Below, one piece after another: positions 47,824-56,816 of a stretch of DNA of 64,000 nucleotides; within the stretch, counting starts at the first letter, position 1; each line of letters starts with the position of its first letter. Source of the stretch: Chersky-840 sp963811775. Its GTDB lineage: Bacteria > Actinomycetota > Acidimicrobiia > Acidimicrobiales > UBA8190. Location: positions 231,070 to 295,069 of the forward strand of contig CAWESO010000008.1 in the NCBI GenBank assembly GCA_963811775.1. Reading direction: 5' to 3'. The position numbers and the translations under genes were made by a program. The notes below the pieces were generated by a model that searched no databases, was not told the DNA's origin, and was given only the letters and a program-made list of their open reading frames with translations.

Positions 47824-47986
47824 CCGACTGGCCAGCCCGTCTACGGATCACGGGCGAGGTAGGCCCTGGACCGTTGAGTTCCGACGAGGCAACCCGGTGG
47901 TCATGCGGGACGTCGGGGGACCACCACGGGCTAGCGATGATCGAGATTTGGATCTAACGTCTCGGGTCGCTAGGCCCGCGGGATCG

Positions 47987-49192
47987 ATGAGAAAGCGTGC
48001 CACGATGGGCGCCACGAGTTCTCCTCCTCAAGAAATGCGGCTGCGTCGGACCCTCACATGCTTGGGTCTCGTGGCCGTCACCATTGGCAGTGGACTCGTT
48101 GCCGTGTACGCCCCCAACCTGGCGTCTTCCGGTGCAGCCTCGGCCATCACCGTCACGCTGACCACTTCGGCATCCGGGGCCATGTGTGACAACATCTCCA
48201 ACCCGGTTGGACCCGTGTGCAGCGGGCTGGCCGGGGGCGATGTCGTCCACGTGAGCGGGAGCGGCTTCACTCCTGGGTCGACCGCCTCGATCGTGGAGTG
48301 CAGCAGTGTCGCCACCCAGCCGGTGCTGGCTCCGTATCCGGTCAGCTGCTCGTCGCTCTCCCCGACGACGATCCCCGGTTCAGGGCCAAACGCTGGACAG
48401 TTGTCGGGCACCTTCACCATGAGGACCGGTACCGTCGGGCCGCCCGAGACCGATGAGCTGCCGACGTGTGGAAGCACCGTCGGATGGCCGACCACCTTCG
48501 CCGATGTGACGATTCCCGGCTGCACCACGTCCGGCGACGCAGACACCGACGCCGCCACGTACCCGTGCCCGCCCACGGCCGCCCAACAAGCGGCTGGGTA
48601 CGTCTGCACGCTCGGAATCATGGACTCTGCCGATGAGCGAGCGGTGGGCGCGGCCCTCTTCGGTCCTGAGACGCTGCCTCTGTGCACGTCGGTGGTCGCC
48701 ACCACCTACCCGACCTTCCCGTGCGGAACCACCTCCTCGACCTCCACGACCACTACCGGGGCAACCACCACCACCAGCGCAACGACCACGACGACCACAG
48801 CTCCCGTGGTCGCCCCCACGAGCGTGACCTCCTCCCTGTCGGGGGGCGGCCGCTCGGGCCCGATTCTCGTGGCGCCATCGGAGACGCCGGTCGCCGAGCA
48901 GGTGACCCTGGTCGGAGCAAATTCATCCAGCGCTCATGGCACCGTCACGTACAGCGTCTTCTCGTTGTCCTTCTCGTCGGAGCCGCCGTTCTGGGGGTGG
49001 ACGCCTGCGGCCACGAGTCAGACAGTCGACGTTGCCGACGGAGTCGTTCCCTCGTCGAGCCCGGTGACGCTTGGACCCGGCGTGTACCTGTGGGAGGCGT
49101 TCTACTCGGGGGACGCCCTCAACGGCGCACGCTTGAGTCGGTGGGGTTCGGAGTTGGAGATCGTGGTCCCTTCTTCCTTGCTCGGGCCCTGA
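47987..49192 (+). CDS. Secreted protein with neocarzinostatin-like and Ig-like parts
   Basis: This 401-residue protein has a signal peptide or anchor (RRTLTCLGLVAVTIGSGLVAV). Its first domain (about 45-225) contains VHVSGSGFTPGSTASIVECS and four to eight cysteines that could form disulfides, resembling the neocarzinostatin-like domains of secreted actinobacterial proteins. A Thr-rich linker (TSSTSTTTTGATTTTSAT) joins it to a second beta domain (TLVGANSSSAHGTVTYSVFS) that ends in YSGDALNGARLSRWGSELEIVV, similar to bacterial Ig-like folds. An alternative ATG is at 48005. Role unknown; extracellular adhesion or matrix is possible. Confidence 0.7.
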   Translation: MRKRATMGATSSPPQEMRLRRTLTCLGLVAVTIGSGLVAVYAPNLASSGAASAITVTLTTSASGAMCDNISNPVGPVCSGLAGGDVVHVSGSGFTPGSTASIVECSSVATQPVLAPYPVSCSSLSPTTIPGSGPNAGQLSGTFTMRTGTVGPPETDELPTCGSTVGWPTTFADVTIPGCTTSGDADTDAATYPCPPTAAQQAAGYVCTLGIMDSADERAVGAALFGPETLPLCTSVVATTYPTFPCGTTSSTSTTTTGATTTTSATTTTTTAPVVAPTSVTSSLSGGGRSGPILVAPSETPVAEQVTLVGANSSSAHGTVTYSVFSLSFSSEPPFWGWTPAATSQTVDVADGVVPSSSPVTLGPGVYLWEAFYSGDALNGARLSRWGSELEIVVPSSLLGP

Positions 49193-49887
49193 CTGACTGG
49201 CACGTACCGGACCCTGAGGCGTCCATCGGGGAATGCGCCGCGGGACCGGAGCTGTGGTGCGGACCTACTCGCTTCGGATCACCGAGGCGGGGTGGATCCG
49301 CGCCGCCCTCCACCCCGGCCAGGCCGAGACCGCGTTGGCGGCGAGCAACGTCCCGGGACGATGAGGGCCACCACGACAACGGGGACGATCGCCGGTGAGG
49401 TGGAGCCGATCCCAGAGGCAACCGCGCTCCCGGCCTATCGACCTCCCACGATCCTCGTTCCGGTCTGGCCTGGGATTGTGACCGGCCTCTTGGGGGACGC
49501 ACCCCATTGGAGCTGTGCTGGATGATGGGACCGGGACACCCGCCCTACGCCGGTCGACGAAACACGAGCACTTCCGAGTCGATGCGGGCGCTCACGCGGA
49601 CGAGTTCCCACCCGAGATCTTGACGAGAACGCACGACCGCTTCGACAGTGATCTCGCTCCCTTCGTCGTCACCGGTCTCACGCGGGAGCAGGGTGAGCCC
49701 GTATCTCCATGTCGTCACAGCGCGGCATCGTAGTCAGCCCGGACGGACGCCACCACAGGGCGTTGACCAGGAACATTGAGCCTCTCGATGCCCGGACCAG
49801 GGCCAACCGAAGAGTGTCACACAGGATTCATTCGGCGGTTTCGCTCTCATCGCAAGATGTTCAACTTGGATCTCTATCATGCGGTAG
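49193..49887. other. 695-bp stretch with no convincing gene
   Basis: No ORF here has a recognisable domain. The best candidate is a 43-residue ORF on the plus strand at 49233-49364 (it reads RTYSLRITEAGWIRAALHPG), which could be a small gene or a remnant. The base composition becomes more mixed from here on, and the coding density drops, marking the start of the mobile region. Confidence 0.4.
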
Positions 49888-50370
49888 GTGGTCCTTGAAC
49901 AGCAGCCAGTTCCGTTGCGCGTGGTCGGTGGCCGAAGCCTGCGAATCCACTCCTCGCCCAAGACCAGCCGACGGTATCCGAAGCCGGAAACGCCTCGACG
50001 GACGGTCCTCTACATCGGCAATGATCACGAGTGCCGAATTGTGCTGTCCAGAATCGCTCGGCGACTGGACAACGTCCAGCTAGCCATTACCGACTCAGGA
50101 CGCGAGGGCCGGGCGCTCGCCTTGTCACTTGCTCCGAGCCTGATCGTGCTCGATGTCCAGTTACCCGATTGTACTGCCCACGACCTCCTCGTCTACCTCG
50201 TGCATCCCGCCCGAACGGTCACCACGCCACTCGCTGTCTTGTCAGGGAACGCCAACGAGAGAATGCGATTCCTTCAAGGAGGCGCGGCAGCCTGCCTGAC
50301 GAAGCCTTTGAAGATCGCTGAGGTCGAGCAGACGATGAACCTGCTGCTCGACCGGTCTTCCAGACGATGA
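49888..50370 (+). CDS. Single-domain response regulator
   Basis: This 160-residue ORF has a receiver domain in residues about 38-158. It includes a VLYIGNDHE pocket in place of the usual acidic pair, the phosphoacceptor LIVLDVQLPDCTAHDLL, the LSGNA serine and the conserved Lys in CLTKPLKIAEVE. The first 37 residues do not look like part of the domain, so the true start may be further in. The first acidic residues (D-D) are reduced to N-D, so phosphorylation may be weak. No kinase or output gene is adjacent. Confidence 0.65.
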   Translation: MVLEQQPVPLRVVGGRSLRIHSSPKTSRRYPKPETPRRTVLYIGNDHECRIVLSRIARRLDNVQLAITDSGREGRALALSLAPSLIVLDVQLPDCTAHDLLVYLVHPARTVTTPLAVLSGNANERMRFLQGGAAACLTKPLKIAEVEQTMNLLLDRSSRR

Positions 50371-50394
50371 GCCGTAGAACGGCCCTCGACATGG

Positions 50395-50655
50395 CTATCC
50401 CGCGCGTGCCACCCAGAAGCCAGGCGTTTTCTCGCTCCACACCACCGGGGGTGCCACTGCCTCGATGGTGCCCTTGGCGTCATCAATCGACGCGCAGCTA
50501 AGCGAAAAGTCACTACCCACCACAGTGCAGGTTTCATCGACGCACTCGATGACGATGCCAATGACTCCGTAACGTGCGGTAGCTGGCTTCGCAGCGACGC
50601 AGGCATTGTGAGGAGTCGGTCCTGCGCCGGTGGTGGCGACCGGATGAGGTCCCAT
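50395..50655 (-). CDS. Possible small hypothetical protein
   Basis: An 86-residue ORF reads RYGVIGIVIECVDETCTVVGSDFSLSCASIDDAKGTIEAVAP, which is plausible as a small beta-rich protein with four cysteines. There is no clear ribosome-binding site and no neighbour that would support it. Confidence is low. Confidence 0.3.
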   Translation of the reverse strand: MGPHPVATTGAGPTPHNACVAAKPATARYGVIGIVIECVDETCTVVGSDFSLSCASIDDAKGTIEAVAPPVVWSEKTPGFWVARAG

Positions 50656-51070
50656 ACCGCAATCGTCGGCATGGAAATCAATGACCTTGAACCGTCACTG
50701 CCCGTGGGTGCAATCAACACTCACCGTTCATCCTGTTCGAACTGAGGCTGCAATAGTCACGTACGCGTCACCAACCGTTCATCTACTCACCGCTGTTCAT
50801 AGTCGCGCGTCGAAGAGTTCATGTTCGCTTTCCTTGCGTGGAGTCCACGGAAGGCTCAGGCTGTCGGTACACCAAGAGCGCGTTCTGATCGGCCTCAGAA
50901 CGCTGCCCTGTGGTGGACGGGGGGCAAGAGGTTTCGGCGTCGCGCTCCGAACCTTTGCTCACCGGTTCGGGCGCGCCTGCAGCTTTGCGACGGTGCTGGG
51001 TTAGGGTCCGCCCCGCCGTCGTTCTGCCTATTTCGGTATACCGGGCGGCCTCCGGCCCCGGGCACACTGC
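50656..51070. other. Non-coding stretch
   Basis: No supported gene is seen in 415 bp. The stretch has mixed composition and leads into the decayed integrase 3' end beginning at 51071. Confidence 0.5.
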
Positions 51071-51127
51071 TGGCCCTCAGACTCGGATCGCACACGAGAC
51101 GCGGCGGACGCCTATCTGGTGCCCTAA
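51071..51127 (+). pseudogene. Decayed 3' end of a tyrosine integrase gene (older copy)
   Basis: Eighteen codons read WPSDSDRTRDAADAYLVP and then stop. They match 14 of 18 residues of the equivalent end of the better-preserved integrase fragment at 57085-57318 (WPSDSDRTRAAVDAFLMP). The reading frame is broken just before TGG. As in the other copy, the stop is followed about 100 bp later by the 21-bp att-like repeat. Confidence 0.65.
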
Positions 51128-51237
51128 CCCGACGCCAAACAGGCACAAGCGCTGAAGGGGAAATGCCGCCTGTCAGATGTGTGTCATTTGAGGCTGGGCC
51201 TCAAACTAGGACACGTAGCCAGCAGGCCTAAATGGCC

Positions 51238-51258
51238 TAGATGTCGTAGTAGAGCATG
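51238..51258 (-). repeat. att-like core, copy 1 (glnA 3'-end-like)
   Basis: This 21-bp sequence is identical to 57403-57423. On the minus strand both read ATG CTC TAC TAC GAC ATC and then a stop, that is, MLYYDI-stop, which is the usual C-terminus of actinobacterial glutamine synthetase (GlnA). In this copy the three codons before it encode L-Y-F, close to the Y-E-F of GlnA. Each copy sits just downstream of an integrase 3' end, as attL/attR sites do. Confidence 0.7.
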
Positions 51259-51898
51259 AAGTACAGAAGCCAAAGCGGTGACCTGCCCGTTCCCACGGAT
51301 CTGCGCTCTGAACTGGTACTTCGCTCTCCAACAGCTCTCGTCGTTTCGCGCTGGTTTTGATCCTCGCGTGTCACGTTTGTGTCACGGCCGAGACTGAATG
51401 GGACGAGCAGAGAGCGACACGACGTCGACCCGACTCCCGTTGCCTCGACGTCCACGGTGCCGGTTCACTGGCCGCCCGCAGCTCCACCCCTGCCATCCTC
51501 AGCGCGCCCCTGACGGCCCCGAGGCCCACCCGCAGCAGCAGGGTCATATGGAAACACGGGGAGGCCCACGTCCTCGTACAGCGCTCGCACGAGCCCGTCA
51601 TCGACGGGAGTGGGGCTAGTGCCCCGAATCGTTCATGGGAGTCCACGTCGTGGGAACGGCGATCCAGATCTCGGGGACGTTCACCTCAGGTGGCTTCGAG
51701 GTATGCGGCGGGAGCGCAGAGACCCATGAAGTCCCCACGCCCGGCGCCGCTGCCCCGTGAGGTGCCCCCCAGGGGGGTCGAGACGACGCCTCTCCTGAAC
51801 CACCTACGGTCACCGTACGCCTAAGGGTGGTGTGTGTCTACGCCTCGGAAGGTCGGCGGAGCGCAGGAGCCACCCGGACCGGACCTACGCTTGACCTC
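51259..51898. other. 640 bp with no supported gene; paired direct repeat near the att core
   Basis: The stretch contains the direct repeat GTGTCACG at 51368-51375 and 51379-51386, about 110 bp inside the att core, where arm-type integrase sites would be expected. No ORF has a recognisable domain. Several open frames on both strands overlap without ribosome-binding sites. Confidence 0.45.
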
Positions 51899-52114
51899 GT
51901 GGCAGAGCGTCGTGTCTTCGGCTTGATTCCCTCTGAGAACCCTCCCGCCGTCCAACACGTTCTGTCCTCAGTCAGTGGTCGAAGCAAGTGCGGACGCCCC
52001 ATCGACACGGCCCTCCCCATCCCGAAGCACCTCCCGATCTGCCGGAAATGCACTCAGTTCGATGAGATAACGGGGGCCTTTGGTCGCAGGCCATGGCGGG
52101 GTCTGCGGCGATGA
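51899..52114 (+). CDS. Possible small zinc-binding protein
   Basis: From the GTG at 51899 this ORF encodes 71 residues, including CGRPIDTALPIPKHLPICRKC, in which CxxP and CRKC could bind zinc. The rest is RRVFGLIPSENPPAVQHVL at the N-terminus and a basic C-terminus (FGRRPWRGLRR). Small zinc-ribbon proteins are common cargo of integrative elements. Function unknown. Confidence 0.4.
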   Translation: MAERRVFGLIPSENPPAVQHVLSSVSGRSKCGRPIDTALPIPKHLPICRKCTQFDEITGAFGRRPWRGLRR

Positions 52115-52162
52115 GCACCGACTGGACGACTGCGACTTCGACTCCGGGCGTAGGGTCGAGCC

Positions 52163-52357
52163 ATGATTGACGAGGAGCCCCAACACATCGAGGAGCGTCG
52201 GCGCCAGTTGGTCGCTGAAGAACGAGCAGCACAGGCAGCCTATGACCGGGAGGCTGTTTCCTCCGCCCCCCTGGACCGACTCAAAGAACTCCAGGACCGC
52301 CTCACGGTCGCTCGCGCTGCTTGTAAGAGGCCGCGCGGATTGGTGACAAGCCTCTGA
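52163..52357 (+). CDS. Small coiled-coil protein, perhaps cut by the IS
   Basis: The 64-residue product is almost one helix (EEPQHIEERRRQLVAEERAAQAAYDRE, then LKELQDRLTVARAA), rich in Glu, Arg and Ala. It ends 3 bp before the likely left end of the insertion sequence, so the last residues (CKRPRGLVTSL) may derive from the insertion junction. Function unknown. Confidence 0.45.
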   Translation: MIDEEPQHIEERRRQLVAEERAAQAAYDREAVSSAPLDRLKELQDRLTVARAACKRPRGLVTSL

Positions 52358-52360
52358 ACA

Positions 52361-53357
52361 GGATGTTCACGCTTTGAAAAGTGGTGACCATCCACCGGTC
52401 GTTGGTGTGGCCCCGAGACAATCGGGGTGCGACCCAAATCACCAAACGACCGAGTGGAGGTCCCCCCACATCATGCGCGCGCTCGAACCCGAAGTGGTAG
52501 ATGTCGTCTGGGCTGGAATCAAACCGCTCGTCCCCGCACCTGTCGACCACCATCCGCTCGGCTGTCATCGGCCCCGCGCCGATGACCGGGACTGCTTCGA
52601 GGTGATGCTCGTGCGCCTGGTGACGGGGTGCTCCTGGGAGGACGCCGAGCGGCTGTGTCAGAACAAGGTGTCGGACACCACGGCACGAGAGCGACGCGAC
52701 GAGTGGATCAAGGCCGGGGTGTTCAACGCCATCGCGGCCGAGGCCAGAGAGGGCTACGACAAGATCATCGGCCTCGATCTCTCGGACGTGGCGGTGGACG
52801 GGTCACTCCACAAAAGTCCAGCCGGAGGTGAGGGAACGGGCAAGAATCCGACGGACAGAGCCAAGCTCGGCTGGAAGTGGTCGGTGTTCACAGACAGAAA
52901 CGGCATCCCAATCGGTTGGGCCGTCGACGGAGCCAATCGCAACGACTCGGTCATGCTCGAGCCGACGCTACAGGCCGCTGTCGACGTCGGTCTGCTCGCC
53001 GACATCGAGACGCTGTGGCTCGATCGCGGCTACGATTCCGACGTCCACGCGGACACGTCTTTCCTCACTCGGGATCGCTGACGCGGTGATCGCCAAGAAG
53101 CGCAAGCGCGGAGCGACCGAGGAAAAGAAGAACCAACCGATGGGACTGCGTTGGCCCGTCGAACGCACCAACTCATGGCTCAGTAACTTCGGTCAGCTCC
53201 GACGAAACACCGATCGCAAGACCATCCACCGTCTCGCTCAGTTCGCCCTGGCAGTGGCTCTGCTGCTCATTGCCAAGCTCATCGACTGGCGTAATCGCTG
53301 GTCGCGGCGCCTGTCACCTATCCGCTGATCCTCTAAGGCCTTCAACGAGGACCACCC
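52361..53357 (+). mobile_element. IS5-like insertion sequence
   Basis: The transposase ORF is flanked by weak inverted repeats. The left end begins GGATGTTCACGCTTTGAA and the right end, read inward, begins GGGTGGTCCTCGTTGAA. They agree at GG-TG-TC and TTGAA with a one-base gap. The resulting length of about 1 kb fits the IS5 family. I see no clear target-site duplication, so the ends are approximate. Confidence 0.5.
52473..53328 (+). pseudogene. IS5-family transposase, interrupted by a one-base insertion
   Basis: The first frame (52473-53081) holds the DDE domain. The first Asp is in IIGLDLSDVAVDGSLHK, and the second is in IETLWLDRGYDSDV. The sequence then runs off frame. Removing one C at 53045/53046 gives YDSDVTRTRLSSLGIADAVIAKKRKRG and restores the third catalytic region GLRWPVERTNSWLSNFGQLRRNTDRKTIH (Glu in PVERTNSW), ending at 53328. 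The insertion site is not a slippery sequence, so this is decay or an assembly error rather than programmed frameshifting. Confidence 0.8.
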
Positions 53358-53710
53358 TCCGGAATCGATCGTGGGTCACTGACCCGATCCCCCTCCCCGC
53401 GCTTGGCGCGGAGCAGGCGGCGCAACTTGGTCCGGGACACCTAAAGCACCACGCCCAGCTTGTCGATCTCCTCCGCATGCGCCGAATGGTCGCAGGCGGA
53501 ATCGGAATCGCTGCCCTGGCGTGGGCGCTCGGAGCCTCGGACTGGCGCGGTTACTGGTCGGAGTTCTGGAGGACGGCTCGCATTCAGATCGGGGCGACCG
53601 ATGCGGTTGCGGGTAACCACAGTTCCATGACCGACGCCCCGGCAAGCATCGAACGAGGGTCGGTGTCGCTTCCATAGTCGAAGGCTCCGGGAGGGCCGGA
53701 AGATGGCAGT
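53358..53710. other. 353 bp with no supported gene
   Basis: A short plus-strand stretch near 53478 reads RRMVAGGIGIAALAWALGAS, a possible membrane helix without supporting start signals. Nothing else is recognisable. Confidence 0.4.
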
Positions 53711-53995
53711 GTGGTCCAGGACAAGACTCGGGACGTCCATCAGACGTCCACTCAAACCGGCGATCCCATTTCGACGCTGGGTGTGGGTACAAGAGTCTGT
53801 GTGCGGAACCGATTCCTTGGGGAATGGACCACCGGATTCAAGGTGGCAGAGGTACTCGGTGACGGCTACCGCATACGGCGGCTCTCAGATGATCACGTCT
53901 TCCCCGACGTATTCGCGTTCGAGGATGTCCGCCTGGAGCGACGCAAGCATCCGCTACGGGGGATACCCGGGTTGTACCGGGATCGTCGTCACTGA
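53711..53995 (+). CDS. Small hypothetical protein
   Basis: This 94-residue ORF has a coherent C-terminal domain: VGTRVCVRNRFLGEWTTGFKVAEVLGDGYRIRRLSDDHVFPDVFAFEDVRLERR. It resembles small SH3-like beta-barrels in actinobacterial accessory proteins. The first 25 residues look unlike that domain, so the start may be further in. It is probably cargo of the integrative element. Confidence 0.55.
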   Translation: MVQDKTRDVHQTSTQTGDPISTLGVGTRVCVRNRFLGEWTTGFKVAEVLGDGYRIRRLSDDHVFPDVFAFEDVRLERRKHPLRGIPGLYRDRRH

Positions 53996-54283
53996 GTCCG
54001 CCCGATGACGCTATCCGTGACGACTCCAGTTTGCAACGAATGTCCGACGCCGCCTGTGCCCCGCCATTCCCCCTGGGTGCTCCTGGTGAAACGATGGGGC
54101 ACGCTCACCCGCTCCGGGATCGCCTAAGAGAACGGTACGCCTACTCCTCGGGAGTGTCTACGGGACTCTCCCGGTGACAGTGACAGGCGCACCGCGGGAT
54201 CGGGTGCCTCCGGCACGCCTCGTGGTTCCCGGCGCGGCAAACCGCTGACACGTAAGCGTTTGGGTCGGGGGCATTTCGGACTG
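53996..54283. other. Intergenic region with short inverted repeats
   Basis: No gene is supported in 288 bp. The region has several imperfect GC-rich inverted repeats around 54120-54250, which could be terminators for the two flanking convergent small genes. Confidence 0.4.
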
Positions 54284-54484
54284 TCACGGTGCCCACCGGT
54301 GTCTCTGGACCCAGCGACGAGTGTCATCGGGCGTCGGCACGGCGTCGAGTCCGGCGTTCTTGGCGAGCATGGCTGTGATCGCCTCGGATCCGACCAGATG
54401 ATCGGGCTCTCCGTGGAGGTAGTTCAGGTCGATCTGGTGGCCATTTCGGTGCCACACGATGCTGACGAGTTCATACCCGGCCAT
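54284..54484 (-). CDS. Small hypothetical protein with strong ribosome-binding site
   Basis: This 66-residue protein starts MAGYELVSIVWHRNGHQIDLNYLHGEPDHLVGSEAIT and ends VPTPDDTRRWVQRHRWAP. The ATG is preceded 8 bases upstream by GGGAGG, which supports it over the longer open frame. The sequence looks like an intact soluble protein. The 8-bp tandem repeat at 54516-54573 lies in its 5' region. Function unknown. Confidence 0.55.
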   Translation of the reverse strand: MAGYELVSIVWHRNGHQIDLNYLHGEPDHLVGSEAITAMLAKNAGLDAVPTPDDTRRWVQRHRWAP

Positions 54485-54515
54485 AAGGCCCTCCCACGAA
54501 AGGCTATGCCTCCTT

Positions 54516-54573
54516 GGGCGATGGGGCGACGGGGCGACGGGGCGACGGGGCGACGGGGCGATGGGGCGACGGG
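54516..54573. repeat. 8-bp tandem repeat (GGGGCGAC), about seven units
   Basis: Seven consecutive units read GGGGCGAC or GGGGCGAT, with the first shortened by one base. They lie 32-89 bp before the start of the leftward small gene at 54284-54484, in its promoter or leader, so a change in copy number could alter expression. Confidence 0.9.
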
Positions 54574-55231
54574 TTCGTTGATACCCGCCGTTGACTACGA
54601 CGTGGGCGCAGGGACCCTTGCGGAGGGGTTCCCTGCGCTGCCCCTCTGCCCCCCAATGCGGCGCCTGCGAGCGGGGGCGGGGGTCTTTCCCTGGAGCGCC
54701 GAGAACCACGGTACGCCGGTGTGTGCCGTCGGCCAGAGTCCTTGGACCTCTGTCTTGTCCACAGACACTGATCCACCCCGAGTGTCTCAAGAACCACTGG
54801 AGACGACGAAAAAACGGCGACCCTGCTCTCGGTGGCCGGGTAATCCACATCCCACCGAGAGTCTCTCCCAAGGGAATGGAGACACGTCCCCTGGTTGGTC
54901 GCCTGGCGTGATTTTGGCACCCACCTCACGCCCTCGTCAGGGTCCAAAGTCCCAAATGGGTCACCGCCGGGGAGCGACTGCCTGCTCCCGACGGGGCGTT
55001 GCCCCCCATCGCCACCCCGTTCGGGGGGCAGGACACTTGTCATGGTGACAGAAGGGGGTGCCGGTGAAAAGAACCGACGGGTAACAAGGCTCGCTCGGTC
55101 TCCTATCGAATGCAGTCCGTCGTAAGTTTGATCTTAATGCTCCGGTCATTATCCAGCACGCACTATTTCCATGAAAGGCGGTAGGTCGTAACCGACTTAC
55201 TCGTTGGCTGTTGCAGGAGGCGAAGAGTTCT
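54574..55231. other. 658 bp with no supported gene
   Basis: Open frames here have no ribosome-binding sites and unlikely amino acid composition. From about 55110 the DNA turns AT-richer (TAAGTTTGATCTTAATGC, ATTATCC), which could hold the promoter of the small gene at 55232. Confidence 0.45.
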
Positions 55232-55429
55232 ATGCCCAATCTGATGCTCGAACGCAACGCAGATCGTGCCACCTCCGTGGTGGCCGACCACCCGCCACAC
55301 GCTGTCTACAGGATGTGGTCCGAACGGGAGCGCCGGTGGGTCGGCATGACATTCAATCAGTACCAAGCGTGGCTCACTCGTCCTGATCTCGATCCCGCCG
55401 AGTTCGCCGCCGGTGAGGTCGCGTCGTAG
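55232..55429 (+). CDS. Small hypothetical protein
   Basis: This 65-residue protein reads MPNLMLERNADRATSVVADHPPHAVYRMWSERERRWVGMTFNQYQAWLTRPDLDPAEFAAGEVAS. AGGAGG is placed 10 bases before the ATG. It looks like an intact soluble protein. It converges on the next small gene. Function unknown. Confidence 0.55.
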   Translation: MPNLMLERNADRATSVVADHPPHAVYRMWSERERRWVGMTFNQYQAWLTRPDLDPAEFAAGEVAS

Positions 55430-55472
55430 CGTTCTTGGCTGTGAGCTGGCGTGGCCAGCACACAAAAAGCCT

Positions 55473-55649
55473 TCAGAACTCCCGCTCGTCTATTACCTCC
55501 CGGTGGAACGCTTGAAGCTGCCTGCCCGCTTCGCGCACCACCGGGGACATGTTGGCTCCGGCGAGGTGGTCAAGATGGCCCCCACTCACAACGACGGCAA
55601 GGTCGATGAGCGCGTCTTCGAGGCGAGTGAGTCGGTCGTTCACGTCCAT
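55473..55649 (-). CDS. 58-residue helical protein
   Basis: A short gene reads MDVNDRLTRLEDALIDLAVVVSGG, then HLDHLAGANMSPVVREAGRQLQAF and ends HREVIDEREF. The GGAGG just before the start (GGAGGAATCTC-ATG) gives a good translation signal. The product is probably two helices with a heptad pattern. It may be a small antitoxin- or regulator-like protein, but nothing identifies it. Confidence 0.55.
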   Translation of the reverse strand: MDVNDRLTRLEDALIDLAVVVSGGHLDHLAGANMSPVVREAGRQLQAFHREVIDEREF

Positions 55650-55889
55650 GAGATTCCTCCGTTCTGTGTTGTCAGTACGTGGTGGCTAGGTGTTTCAGAT
55701 TCACCGCTTTCCAGGCATCCAGCTTGGCTGAACGAGCTTCTTGGATTCAGCCGACACCCGGGGCCACATTCCTGGCTTCGCCCACTTGCTCCTGAGTCCC
55801 TGGTGGAATCGATTTGTCCTGCACACGACGCCCGACTAGCCAGGTGACTTTCTGAGCATCCCGTCTCGTCCTGAGGAAGAATCCATGAC

Positions 55890-56816
55890 ATGGACGGCGA
55901 GCCCAGGGACCGAAGCGTTCGACTCGCCGCCTTCGAGTTCCTCCAGCAACAGGTTGACCTCCACGGTGAGGTGCTTCCTGCCAGTGCCCTGAGAAGCGGA
56001 TTTGTCTTCGAGGGTCAGCGTGTCCCTCTCCAGGGGCCGCAGGGGATCTTCAAGCCTGCCGTTAGTGACCTCCCCCTGAGCATCACGACGGCACCGGTTG
56101 TCCCGGGACGGGAGAGGCCCTACGAAGACGAGCTTGGGCCGGACGGCTTTCTGCGCTACCGCTACCGGGGCAATGATCTCGTCCAAGCCCCACGACATCG
56201 TGACAATGTCGGGCTGCGAACGGCGATCGTCGAGCGGGTCCCTCTCGTCTACTTCCACGGCCTATCCAAGGGTCAGTATCTGGCCCAGTGGCCGGTCTTC
56301 ATCGTGGGAGATGACCCAGGGTCCCTGACCTTCACTGTTGCCGTGGATGACCCGCTTTCTCTCGACGCCGACCATCTCGATACGACCGACCACGCACGCC
56401 GCGCATATATCACCAGGTTGGCCCGTCAACGTCTGCACCAACTCGCCTTTCGGCACCGAGTGCTCCGTGCATACCGGGAGTCCTGCACGATGTGTCGTCT
56501 TCATCACCCGGGGCTTCTCGACGCCGCACATATCCTGCCGGACGCTCATCCAGAAGGGGAACCGGTTACGTCGAACGGATTGGCGCTCTGCAAGATCCAC
56601 CACGCCGCGTTCGACAGGAACATCGTCGGCATTCGACCAGACCTGGTCGTGGAAGTCCGCCATGACATCCTGAACGAAATCGACGGACCAATGCTTCGCG
56701 TCGGACTTCAGGAACTCCATGGCGTTCAACTGGCCGTACTGCCCCGCCGTGCGACTGACCGCCCGAATCGCCGGTTCCTCGATGAACGCTTTCAACTGTT
56801 CCGTGCGGCGGGCTGA
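55890..56816 (+). CDS. HNH endonuclease with a large N-terminal domain
   Basis: This 308-residue protein has a C-terminal HNH nuclease. Its zinc-type cysteines are in YRESCTMCRLHHPGLLDAAHILPDAHPEG, where AAHI is the first His, and SNGLALCKIHHAAFDRNIVGI supplies Asn and the last His. The N-terminal 170 residues form a separate domain (GFVFEGQRVPLQGPQGIFKPAV, LRYRYRGND, VPLVYFHGLSKGQYLAQWPVFIVGDD). I recall this architecture from other actinobacteria. By analogy with ScoMcrA-type enzymes, the N-terminal domain could read a DNA modification, but that is unproven. It overlaps the next gene by one base (TGATG), so the pair is an operon. Confidence 0.85.
   Translation: MDGEPRDRSVRLAAFEFLQQQVDLHGEVLPASALRSGFVFEGQRVPLQGPQGIFKPAVSDLPLSITTAPVVPGRERPYEDELGPDGFLRYRYRGNDLVQAPRHRDNVGLRTAIVERVPLVYFHGLSKGQYLAQWPVFIVGDDPGSLTFTVAVDDPLSLDADHLDTTDHARRAYITRLARQRLHQLAFRHRVLRAYRESCTMCRLHHPGLLDAAHILPDAHPEGEPVTSNGLALCKIHHAAFDRNIVGIRPDLVVEVRHDILNEIDGPMLRVGLQELHGVQLAVLPRRATDRPNRRFLDERFQLFRAAG

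Noticed and set aside
51357..51824. Long overlapping open frames on both strands
   Set aside because: They have no ribosome-binding site, no recognisable domain and an amino acid composition typical of GC-rich non-coding DNA.
52473..53328. Programmed ribosomal frameshift in the IS transposase
   Set aside because: The point where the frames join is not a slippery run. A single inserted base explains it better.
53330..53360. Exact target-site duplication flanking the IS
   Set aside because: The bases next to both proposed ends do not match, so the precise borders remain uncertain.
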